Position numbers and translations under genes: made by a program
Part shown: positions 9,703 to 18,637 of the stretch, in pieces
Layout: the number at the start of each line of letters is the position of its first letter
Position numbering within the stretch: position 1 is the stretch's first letter
Assembly: GCA_938743325.2 (NCBI GenBank)
Contig: OW568869.1
Location: 248,001-312,000 of the forward strand
Direction of reading: 5' to 3'
DNA: 64,000 bases
DNA from: Pycnococcus provasolii
Lineage: Eukaryota; Chlorophyta; Pseudoscourfieldiophyceae; Pseudoscourfieldiales; Pycnococcaceae
The notes under the pieces: model-generated
What the model was told of the DNA's origin: nothing
Databases searched by the model: none
The model's input: only the letters and a program-made list of their open reading frames with translations

Positions 9703-10482
9703 TCAAGTTGATGCCGCCGCTGCCATCTGCTTTCTAGCCTCCCTGCGTTTACTTGGCGCTTTGCGTGCTCGCTTCGACTCTTCGCCGTCGTTGTCGCCGC
9801 CACCCTTTTCCTTCTTGCCCTTCTTCTTGACGGCAAGCGGATTGGGCGCCTTGGCGCGCTTCTTGTGCGCAGGCGTGCCGCTCGTCTTTCTTTTCACCGC
9901 GTCCGCTAGGTCAGGTCGCACGGCAGACAGGCGCTTCCTCTCCTTTTCGCTCACCGCGCCGTCACCGCGCGCCTGGTCGCGTGCCGCTTTTGCAGGCTTC
10001 TCTGCGCCCGCCGCCGCCTTCGTGGGCGGCTCGTCAAGCACAAGTCCGTTGACGGTGGCGGCGATGAGCGGCGTTCCCGGAATTGCCTTGAGCGCTCTCT
10101 TCAGCCTCTTATCTTGCGTCGCGACGAAGAAGTGCTCGGGGTTGTTGGTTCCCACGAGCCTGAGTATGGCATCCGCGGGCGACGCGTCGCTGTCGAGGTC
10201 CTCCGGCGTCTTGGCGAGGTCGAACGTGCGTGCGAGTGCGGCTGATTTGCCGTGCTTCAAGTTCCTTAGTTCCTGTCCCACATGCCGCGTGACGAATATG
10301 CGCACTTTCCCCCCGAGTAGGCGTGGGAGCGCGGTGATTAGCGTTCCCACGGTTCCCACCCCTTCGCAGCAGACGTGTACGAACGTGGAGTCGAGCAGGA
10401 CTTTGAAAGGTTCACGGAAGCCGTGCTGGACCCGGTAAAAGCGAACCGTCTTACGATTATTCTTCTGACGACGCACGCGCAT
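9703..10482 (-). CDS. UTP23: rRNA-processing protein UTP23 (PIN-like, small-subunit processome)
   Basis: This 259-residue protein matches UTP23, a nucleolar component of the small-subunit processome needed for 18S rRNA maturation. The N terminus MRVRRQKNNRK parallels the basic start of the family, followed by FREPFKVLLDSTFV, a PIN-like fold with NPEHFFVATQDKRLK, then VNGLVLDEP. The basic tail contains APNPLAVKKKGKK, matching the conserved GPNPLS-K-rich motif of UTP23. The PIN domain in this family is thought to be structural rather than catalytic. I start at the ATG at 10480-10482, which aligns with the family start. It lies in tandem behind the chromate transporter. Confidence 0.88.
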   Translation of the reverse strand: MRVRRQKNNRKTVRFYRVQHGFREPFKVLLDSTFVHVCCEGVGTVGTLITALPRLLGGKVRIFVTRHVGQELRNLKHGKSAALARTFDLAKTPEDLDSDASPADAILRLVGTNNPEHFFVATQDKRLKRALKAIPGTPLIAATVNGLVLDEPPTKAAAGAEKPAKAARDQARGDGAVSEKERKRLSAVRPDLADAVKRKTSGTPAHKKRAKAPNPLAVKKKGKKEKGGGDNDGEESKRARKAPSKRREARKQMAAAAST

Positions 10483-10683
10483 ACTACTGTATGACTGAAG
10501 TGAAAAACAAAACAATGAAACAGAGAAGAGGAAGAGCGAGCGACGACACGGACACCAAACTAACTAATTGTGAGCGCAAATGCAGGTGGGCACAGATTTA
10601 TATAGTCTATGGCGGCGGCCGATGCACCGGGCGTCTGATGGGGCGAGGAGCCACGAGGAGCCGAGGAGGGAAAAAGTTAGTTC

Positions 10684-10723
10684 GGGGTTAGGGTTAGGCG
10701 GGGTTAGGGTTAGGGTTAGGGTT
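10684..10723 (+). repeat. Interstitial telomere-type repeat (TTAGGG)
   Basis: Six to seven units of GGGTTA are visible, with one interruption (GGCGGGG) near the left. It sits about 200 bp upstream of the UTP23 start. Confidence 0.9.
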
Positions 10724-11177
10724 CGAAGGAGGTTCCCACCCCCCTAAAGGTAGCAGCCTGGGGTTGTGCGTTGGAAGAAATGGGCGAGCTACCCTACCTA
10801 TCTACAGTGCGTGCGTGCGTGATCCCCCTCCGGCCCTCCCCATGGCAGATCCTACTATGGCCTCCCTTCTCCCCACGTGGACTCAACGTGACGTCAAGTT
10901 GCAACCCCTTGTTGACAACGACGACAACGTTGACAACAAGGTCTTGACAACCCTTGTCTCACACGTGGTGTCAACCACCACGTTCACGTTGATGGTCCCC
11001 GTGCTTGCCCTTCGCCTGACACCTGATCGAGGGAGAGAAGTAAAACCTTTAAGGTTAGGGAGCTCCGATGGTCACCGTTTACATAGTTCTTAGACTACCC
11101 GGTACTGTAAAAGGTTCCTCGATGATCTCGAACGACAATCCTTTGGGACGTTTTGTTGAGTTTTCATTTCCCGATGT

Positions 11178-11219
11178 TCGCCTTCGCCTTCGCCTTCGCC
11201 TTCGCCTTCGCCCTCGCCA
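11178..11219 (+). repeat. TTCGCC hexanucleotide microsatellite
   Basis: About six near-perfect copies of TTCGCC lie in the divergent spacer. The same hexamer appears in short form inside the CruP leader (about 18812-18832). Confidence 0.85.
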
Positions 11220-12121
11220 TCTGGTCTTTGCACAGACTGACCTTGCAGCCCCTTGCAGTTGCTAGATAGTTGGCCAGTCGACTCGCAGGCAGGCCCATCG
11301 TCTCGGGCTTAGCCTCCCAGTACCCCACCCGGGTAGTACTACTGTCGCCTCTGCGCTCAGAAAGTCAGTCTTCTCTGCGCTCCTCGAGACGGCGTGCTGA
11401 AACTGAAAGAGGTTGCCAACTGAGAGAGGTTGCTGAGAGTGAGAGTGAGCCTCCCTCATTTCACAGGGAAGGCGGAACCAGGCCTGTGGAGCCACCACGG
11501 TACATACAGTAGAACTAAGTACTGTACGAGTGTACAGTGTTGTCTGTCCTCTTGCCAAGAAGTCTACGATAGTCGTCTCACCAAGGCGTCTCCTCCCAGT
11601 CCCAGTCCCAGGCAGTAAGGTTAGGCACCAGCTAAACCTTAGCTGGTTCAGGTAACAGGGTCAGCTCGACGACAGGAGGCCGCCGATAACCCTTCTTGGA
11701 AACTGAGGCTCGTGAAGTTGTTAAGTGTTAACCCTCCCAACGACGACGACTTCGCAGCACTGACTGACTGACGTCTGAGTGGCCGGCTGAGCCAGCGTCA
11801 GTGCGAGTCAAGTGAAGTTCCTGCCTTTCAGACTCCTTTTCAGCTTTCAGCAGCTTTTAAGCTTGCAACAGCAGCTTAACAACACGCGCGCAGAAAACAA
11901 AACCTTGCAGGCCTTTGTTCATCAATACTTAGCTTTCCGGCGCAAAGAAATTGCAGCAAAGAAAACTTCCAAGGGACTCTTGAGAAGACGTCTTGTCTTC
12001 TTTTCCGGCACCACAGAAGACTTGTGTCTTCGTTTTCATTTCTCTCTCCTTTCGCCTTCGCGCGCGTTAAGGTTAGCTTTCAACGACACACAGCTGGGCT
12101 GTTGGACTACTGCGTCTCAAC

Positions 12122-12898
12122 ATGGGCGGCTGCACCTCTACCACAGCGGCAGAAGACCCTGCGGCACCCACGGCTTCTACTTCGCAGCGGAAATGGACGC
12201 GCAACTCGAAGAAGCGGGCAGACTTCCAGCTGGCGTTCCTCGGTCTAGACCAAGGGGGGAAAACATCACTAATACATAGCTTGGTATACAGCCAACACTA
12301 CTCAAGCGACGCTGCAAGTGACGGCGGAACGAGCGGTGCACCAGGAGGCGAGACAGCTGCGAGCGGCGCGGCACCCGCCCCGAGCTCGTCAGATGAGCCT
12401 GCTGCATCCGTGGGCAGAGCCATTGTGCCACCACCAACCTCAACGATTCTGTCGAACGTTGTCCTCATCGAAGATGAACGCATCGAACTGATTGACCTTC
12501 CCGGCGACCCGAAAGAGCGCCGGCGGTGGGAAGAAGTCGTGGACTGCGCAACAGGTGTCGTCTTTGTCGTCGACTCGGCTGACCCGATGCGCATACCGGT
12601 GGCAAAACGCGAGCTGTGGAACATGGTGAATCGGCTGCGAGACAAATGTCTGCCCACGCTGGTGCTTGCAAATAAGCAGGACGTCGACCGGGCCATGGAC
12701 GTGCACAACGTCGCGGGTGCGCTCGACTTGCTAAGCCTGCGGTCGTTGACAGACCCGGCACCCATCACCGTGCGCGCGAGCTCGATGTTCAATCCCACCG
12801 ACACAAAACAGGCACTTAAGTGGCTCTTGACGGCCGTCGTCTCGCTGGCCAGCCTGAAGAAGGCTGAGGGTGAGATGGACGACCTCGCAGACTTTTAG
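12122..12898 (+). CDS. ARF/ARL-like small GTPase with divergent switch II
   Basis: The protein has 258 residues. The N terminus MGGCTS fits N-myristoylation at Gly2 plus palmitoylation at Cys4, so membrane attachment is likely. The P-loop is GLDQGGKTSL. The switch I region PPPTSTILSNVV retains a candidate Thr. Switch II reads DLPGDPKERRRWEE in place of the usual WDxGGQ, so the catalytic Gln position is lost. NKQD gives guanine specificity. A roughly 55-residue Ser/Ala/Gly-rich insert lies between the P-loop and switch I. I place it in the ARF/ARL group because of NKQD and the RxxW spacing after switch II; SRP-receptor-beta-like or other divergent GTPases are alternatives. It converges on the MYB gene. 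Confidence 0.75.
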   Translation: MGGCTSTTAAEDPAAPTASTSQRKWTRNSKKRADFQLAFLGLDQGGKTSLIHSLVYSQHYSSDAASDGGTSGAPGGETAASGAAPAPSSSDEPAASVGRAIVPPPTSTILSNVVLIEDERIELIDLPGDPKERRRWEEVVDCATGVVFVVDSADPMRIPVAKRELWNMVNRLRDKCLPTLVLANKQDVDRAMDVHNVAGALDLLSLRSLTDPAPITVRASSMFNPTDTKQALKWLLTAVVSLASLKKAEGEMDDLADF

Positions 12899-13447
12899 AG
12901 GCTGTTGTGTGATGACTTGTGCGACGTTTGAGGCGGCACAAATCAGAAATGCAGCATTTATTTATACACGTGTGGGCACCCTGATGATGTTAATGATGGT
13001 AAATAAATACTAGACATTCGAAAAAATGAAATAGCGACGATCGCGTCGTCCGTGAATATATCACCTTGTTGTTGTTGTTGTTGTTGTTGTTGTTCGTTGG
13101 ACATTGTCATACAGTAAGTAAGCAAGTGAGGATAATGTAAAGCGATATATATATAAAAAAAATGATAAGAAAAGTTACTAAGCTTAAAAAGTTTTTTATT
13201 CGATACTACCTTGATGATGTATTGACGTATTATTGGTTTGCCGTCCGTTTGCTCCGCTGCTCCGCTGCGTTTCTCCATATTCACAAAAATCAAAAGCCAA
13301 ACCCAAAGCAAAAAGCAAACGAAAAAAAACCCAAATTGTCAATGATTGTGAGGATCGGCTTTGACGCTAAACAAAAGCGTCAAAGCCGATCCTCACGTTA
13401 TTTAAAAAAGAAATTCTTGGTAGCTGATCGAAAGGTTAGCCTAACCT
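12899..13447. other. Convergent spacer with AT-rich 3' flanks
   Basis: 549 bp between the GTPase and MYB stops. It holds a 9-bp inverted repeat ATTTATTTA/TAAATAAAT (12956-12964, 13000-13008), a GTT trinucleotide run (about 13070-13094), AT-rich sequence, a TGTAA near 13136 and the strong hairpin at 13348-13396. No gene is supported. Confidence 0.5.
13348..13396. other. Perfect 21-bp inverted repeat (hairpin) in the MYB 3' flank
   Basis: The arms at 13348-13368 and 13376-13396 are perfect reverse complements and are separated by 7 nt (AAACAAA). It lies 51 bp downstream of the MYB stop codon on the minus strand. It could be a 3'-end or RNA-stability structure, or a tiny foldback relic. Confidence 0.9.
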
Positions 13448-14652
13448 TTACGCAGCTGGCGCCTGCGTTCCAGCCGCCGTTTCCGAAACGGCTCCTGGCT
13501 GTGGATTGCCTGGCACAAGTCGCTTTGCCTTTGGCTTTGTTGCAGTTGGGCGGAAAATTGCACCCGCGGAGGGCGACGTCCCAAACTGCTGCTGCGCCTG
13601 AGCCTGCTGCTGCGCCTGAGCCTGCTGCTGCTGAGCCATGAGGGCTGCATTTGGCTGCTGCTGCTGCTGCTGCATGGCCGCGGCGTTCGCCGCCATCGCC
13701 TGAGCCAGTGCGGCACCACCGGGTGCACCCGGAGGATGTGGAAGCATCGAAGGGCCGTACATGTACCATACCGCCTGCATCGCCTGCATCCACTGCTGCG
13801 CTTGAGCCTGCTGTGCCTGTGCTGCAACCGCCCCAACTTGCTGCTGAGGTGATTGCATACCTGGCGGCCGCGATGGCTGCTGCTGCGGTGGCAATTTGCT
13901 TTCAACGCCTGTGCTGTTTGTGTTTGACGAGGGTGTCTCCGCCTTCACGGTAAAGCTTCCGTTGGGCAGAGAGCCAGGGAGAGGCGCCTCCACCTTCGCG
14001 GGAGCACTGCCCGCCACGAACACCGCAGCAGGGGAACCGACCATGTTACCTGGCGGTGTTCCACAGCTCATGGGTAAATTTGGCGAGGCTGGCCATCCCA
14101 TGTTCGTAGGTGCCATGCCGGGAATGCGCGATGGGATGGGAACGCTCGCGGTAACCGGCGGTTTCTTGAACATGCTCGTAGGGCCTGGCAACGTCTCCGG
14201 TCCGCTCGTGAGTGCCGCGGCAGCGTCGTTCTCCATGCTAGTAAGGCTTCCGTCACTTGCCGAGTTGCGCAGGGTTGGCGTCGAGGCTGCTACGGCAGCT
14301 TGCGCGGCAGCCGTGGCAACGTGGTTCTGGTTCGACTCCGTCACCATGTCAAATAAGCTCGCCCTTCGCTTGCGCTTGTTGACGTTGCTGAGTCGGATGA
14401 AGTACTTCTGCGCATGGCTTGCCACCTGCGTGGGTGTTCGCGTCTGCACGTAGAGACGGCTGATGCCACGCCAGTCTCCCTTTCCCAGCTTTTGCAGTCC
14501 CAGCAGGAATAGGCGGTGTTCCTCCTCCGTCCACGGCGTACCCTTCTTGCGTTCACTGCGTCCGCTGGTGGTGGGTGGTTCCGCCACGGCGGTTCGCGAG
14601 GGCGATGTCGCCTGTGTCTCCTGCTGCTGAGAAGAGTCGGCGTTGTTGTTGC

Positions 14653-14691
<39 letters not shown>

Positions 14692-14896
14692 CATCCGCCA
14701 GGGTATTCGCCTGCTGTGCCGCGGATGCCATGGCAGCAGCCGCGGCAAAGAGAGGCGAGTTGGCGAGAGCCACCTGCGCGGCCATTTGCGGGTGAGGCGC
14801 CGTGGGCAGCGTAATCACCTGCGGCGCAAAAGGCTGCGCATTCACGTTAGGTGCAAGCGGGGCGGTGTCCATCGCCGAAGGTCCGAAGTCGGACAT
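13448..14896 (-). CDS. SHAQKYF-class single-MYB transcription factor
   Basis: This is a 482-residue nuclear DNA-binding protein. The MYB-like repeat runs through [22 protein letters not shown], then [22 protein letters not shown] at about residues 145-167, then the basic tail [17 protein letters not shown] is the signature of the plant-type R1/2 MYB family involved in circadian, stress or developmental control. The rest is low complexity: an Asn run of about 12, many Ala and Pro, and Gln-rich C-terminal segments that look like activation regions. The start is the ATG at 14894-14896; the open frame further upstream has no ATG. A strong hairpin lies just beyond the stop. Confidence 0.9.
14640..14690. 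repeat. GTT/AAC trinucleotide run in the MYB coding region
   Basis: About 13-15 nearly pure GTT units on the plus strand encode the polyasparagine run of the MYB protein on the minus strand. Such runs are prone to length change. Confidence 0.9.
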
Positions 14897-16369
14897 TGTT
14901 TTATGGAAGAAGAAGAAGAGGAGAAGATGGATTGCACACGCACACAAACGAGGCAAACGAGGCAACAACAAGCTCCCTACAAATAATGACTCAGGGTGAC
15001 CGATGGAATCTTCAAAAGCGAAAGATGGTAAAAATCAAATCTCAAGACCAAAGATAGGAACCTGTGCACAAAGCAGAAGCCACAAAGCAGCTAGGGTACA
15101 ACAAGCTGAACCAACAAGCAATGAAATGATGCGAGCAATCACTGAAAGCTTCTCTTAAAGTTCGAACAATAATCGCAGTAGCGTAGCCTGATGCGAGGAT
15201 GAAGAGAGCGCGTCCGCTGATGGGGCCCAGAGACGTGTAGAAGATACGTCGAGGCGAGGGGGGAAGGGCCCCGGGGAGATATCAAACCTTCCCCTGGAGG
15301 GAACGATTCCGCGGACCTGCTTGCTCCTCGAACTAGGCTCAAACAGGCACGTACCCCCTCCGGCCGGCCCTCCCCTCCCCAGCTGGGATATCCAATCAAT
15401 TCAATCCAGTTTGGACCTGATGAAGGGACCAAGCGGGATAACTCTTAGGATTCCGACCAAGCAGGCTATTTGTTCTATGGGCTTATTTGCTTGTGGGTTT
15501 TATTGGGTTACAGTGGGTTTTTTAGTTTGCCGGTTTGTTCGAAGCGGTTGGGTTTTTTTAAGGGTCCCCTGTGTCGCTTCCCGACGGTTCACCTTCTTGC
15601 CTCTTGCCTTTTGAACCGTGCACAGTCCAACCAGAGTGGCAGAGTTTTCCCACCTTGCTGGAGGGAGGGAAAACCTCGAGCAAGCGCGGGAAGGCCTAGA
15701 GACCGCATAATAAAACACCCAGGCATGTGGGTTGGTTTGCCCAGGCATCTCCTCGAGCGCTGGATTGTTTATTTTTTTTTCGTTTTTTTTCGTTTTTTTT
15801 TTTCGTTTTCCATCCCTTCTACCCCGTGGTCTCCATGTGGTCCCTAAACCTTATAAGCTACTCGGTTTACGTCCTTTGCTTGCGATAATATCCGTTTATC
15901 CCACAGATAATATCTAAACGCAAAGGGATGGATGGTGCACAAAACAATGAGCGCAAGCACTCGAAATCTAACGCGATCTGGATTCCTCCCGAGAAATCCG
16001 AAGGATCTGAGAAGCATCCTAAACGGTTGATTTGGAACGCTGAACGCCACAACATTTCGGAATGTTGCACCGTGTGCTGAAAATATCTACGGGACGGCAG
16101 AAAAAGCCAGACGTGTCAAGACATGTGCCCCCATGTTGTCGACATCAACTTGCTGGCTTGCGGTGCCTCCTCATCGGATGGAGTGCAAGTGATTCTGTAT
16201 CACTTAGCCTGGAAATCGGATAATATCATCACCTTACAAACCTGATTTCGGGTTTCCCGTTTCGGGTTTGGCGAAGGTCCAGCGTGGCCGCGGAAAGTCA
16301 CATAGAAAACTGCACCAAAACACATACAGGTAAAGTACAGCAGTATCTATCTATAAAATAATACAATAA
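14897..16369. other. Intergenic region upstream of MYB, no gene seen
   Basis: 1,473 bp between the MYB start and the end of the propeller-like gene (same strand). There are T-rich tracts with TTTTCG units (about 15770-15808), a C-rich block at 15350-15380 and no reading frame with family character. It should carry the MYB promoter. Confidence 0.5.
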
Positions 16370-18226
16370 TCACGAATCCTCCTCTTCTCCTGCGCCTCCT
16401 GTTCTTCTCTCTTTCGAAACGCACCTCCACTGCACAATCTCCTCCTCCTCCTCCTCCTCCTCCTCGGCTTGTTGTTCCTCCCACACGGTATGCCAAACAA
16501 CCTCCTGCTCCTGCTCCTGCTCCTCCATCACCACCACCGCCACCTCGCAGCACACTCGTTGACGTTCTTCGTTCGGGTCGTCGAGGGTTCCACCACCTCC
16601 ACAAAACTCAACCTTCAGTATCTTTCTGGCATTCGCGTGCACGGCTGCATGCCACATTCCACGACGCCACACGAAGGCACTGCCACGGCACGCAACCGCA
16701 AGTCTGCCACGGCTCACGGCTATGCCGTCAAACGCGTCGTCGGCGCTGCCATCGCACGTGCACGACGGGGGAAGCGGAAGTGCAACCACGCAGCCCATCG
16801 AAGGCAGCGTCGCGTACCACGCACACCCCAGACGGAGGATGTAAGGCGACATCAAATGATTCGAGTTGCGCCGCATGTTGCGTACCACGATTGCACCGTC
16901 GCGCATCCAACATGCAGCGCGACTCTCGTCAAGGCAGACGAAGCCTTTCACGCCCGCATCCTTGCCCGGTATCGTGTCGTCAGGCCACGCACCCGCGACG
17001 CTCGTCACGTACGAGCCTCCACCCCACGCTAAGCACGTCGCACATCCCGCGCCTCCAGGCAACGAAGTGCCACCCTCGACGATGTCCACGACGTTCCACG
17101 CACCACGCCAGTCACGGGCTACCAGAACGACGCCACCTTCCCAGCTCGCGCACGCGAGTACCGCGCCGCCGCCACCCCATGACAAACACGTGCACAACCC
17201 CGTCGCGCTACGCGCGGGCACGCCACGGAACATGAGAACTCTTTCCGCCTGCGGGAGCGCGTAGATGGCAGCCTTGCCGTCAAGCGACGCCACCGCGAGC
17301 GCGAACCCGTCCGGTGAGGCTGTCAGTCGGCACACGCTTCGCGGTGCGCCAGCGAGCATACCAGCGCAGACGAGCGTGCCGTCTTGCAAGCGGTACGCGT
17401 GCGTGCCCTGCAAGCTTCCAACAAATATGGTGACATCGTCGTCGTTGGCATCCACCGCGGCGACTCCCGTCGCGGAGTACGGCAAGCTGGTCGACGCGAC
17501 GAGCGATGCTGCATCAGCACGTCTGCGCTCGTCGCCATCGTCGTGGTCGTGCACATTGACTGCGTACAGTTCGAGCCGTTCGCCTCGTGCGACGACCACA
17601 CCAACAGCCCTGTCGATATTTTGGTGATCCTCACGTTTCGTCAGTTCTCCTAGCTGACGACGTCTCCGCACGACCCACGCCGCATCGTGTATGACTGGAA
17701 ACTCTCTGGATGATTCTTCAGGACGTTCTCCCAAACCTTCCCCATCAGCCCGACCAGGTGAAGGCCCGCAGATGTTCGCCAGCACAGATACTTCAGACGC
17801 TGCGTTGAACGAATCGGATTTGTTGTTATCACAAAGTGACGACATATCAGTATAGTTGCCATCATCAACAGGAGGATGATAAATTCGAACGGCTTGTACG
17901 GCGTGATTTCCCACGAGAAGAAGGACGTGATAGGAAGCAGGACCCAGAGTGGTGTCAGAGTTGTCATGAAATGCTCCATGGGACGAAACCTCAAGTGAAT
18001 CCACATCAAGCATGTGAACCGCGTGCGCGAGCGAGCACGAAGGACGGCAAAGAATACTACGAAGGCCGGGAAACATGCCTAGGGTGACAGGTCTATAGGG
18101 AATACGAGTTCTTGGATTCTTATCTCCATCTCCACCTCCATCGGCACCGGCACCGGAGGAAGTTGGGAAGTCGTTGTCGTCATGACAACTAGGGGTACCC
18201 GTGCGAACAGAGGACGGCCATGGCAT
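16370..18226 (-). CDS. Beta-propeller-like (WD40-like) protein of unknown function
   Basis: I do not recognise a specific family. The 618-residue chain has repeated short beta-rich units such as LTASPDGFALAVASLDGKAAIYAL and LSWGGGGAVLACASWEGGVVLV, spaced about 40-45 residues apart, which looks like a divergent WD40-type propeller. The C terminus is a Glu/Gln run (EEEEEEEEE) from a CTC microsatellite near 16440-16470. The frame stays open to an ATG at 18352, but those 42 codons run into the telomere-type repeat region, so I start at the ATG at 18224-18226; a start at 18352 is possible. It is divergent from CruP. RIC1-like or elongator-like roles cannot be argued from what is visible. Confidence 0.6.
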   Translation of the reverse strand: MPWPSSVRTGTPSCHDDNDFPTSSGAGADGGGDGDKNPRTRIPYRPVTLGMFPGLRSILCRPSCSLAHAVHMLDVDSLEVSSHGAFHDNSDTTLGPASYHVLLLVGNHAVQAVRIYHPPVDDGNYTDMSSLCDNNKSDSFNAASEVSVLANICGPSPGRADGEGLGERPEESSREFPVIHDAAWVVRRRRQLGELTKREDHQNIDRAVGVVVARGERLELYAVNVHDHDDGDERRRADAASLVASTSLPYSATGVAAVDANDDDVTIFVGSLQGTHAYRLQDGTLVCAGMLAGAPRSVCRLTASPDGFALAVASLDGKAAIYALPQAERVLMFRGVPARSATGLCTCLSWGGGGAVLACASWEGGVVLVARDWRGAWNVVDIVEGGTSLPGGAGCATCLAWGGGSYVTSVAGAWPDDTIPGKDAGVKGFVCLDESRAACWMRDGAIVVRNMRRNSNHLMSPYILRLGCAWYATLPSMGCVVALPLPPSCTCDGSADDAFDGIAVSRGRLAVACRGSAFVWRRGMWHAAVHANARKILKVEFCGGGGTLDDPNEERQRVCCEVAVVVMEEQEQEQEVVWHTVWEEQQAEEEEEEEEEIVQWRCVSKERRTGGAGEEEDS

Positions 18227-18305
18227 CGAACACTTAACGGAGCTGAAACCACCTAGGATAGGACTAGGGAAGCAGAGGGGGAAGGAACCTGAGAGAAGAG
18301 GAGGT

Positions 18306-18420
18306 GCGGTTAGGGTTTGGGTTAGGGTTACGGGTCGGGGATTCCGATTCATTCGGAGGTTGAGGGAGGCCGAAAAAAAAGTAAAAAACCCTTATAGGGT
18401 TAGGGTTACCGGGTTAGGGT
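18306..18420 (+). repeat. Degenerate telomere-type repeats upstream of CruP
   Basis: Two short clusters of GGTTAGGGTT-like units (about 18308-18330 and 18395-18420) lie in the spacer between the propeller-like gene and CruP. Confidence 0.8.
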
Positions 18421-18637
18421 ATAGAATTACTCGTAGGGTATTACAGTACGGTTATCATAGGAGATTCTTAGTTCTTACCGTAGAGGAGATTCTTCGGGGT
18501 TTGGGTTTTTGCCTCCTGATTATTCGGGGTTTCCCCAGGGCCAGGGGCAGGACACCGGGGTCTGAGGGGCGGCCTCTCAGAGCCTCTCATTTCTTCTCCC
18601 AACCTTTGGACTAGCGAGTGACATCTGTTTGTTTGTG

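Larger units (their letters stand above)
10483..12121. other. Long divergent spacer with telomere-type and hexamer repeats
   Basis: No gene is supported in these 1,639 bases between UTP23 and the ARF-like GTPase. It contains a TTAGGG tract (10684-10723), GTTGACAACG-type imperfect repeats (about 10910-10955), a TTCGCC hexamer tract (11178-11219) and several copies of a TACTGTA-like motif (about 11500-11525). Presumed promoters and leaders of both genes lie here. Confidence 0.6.
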
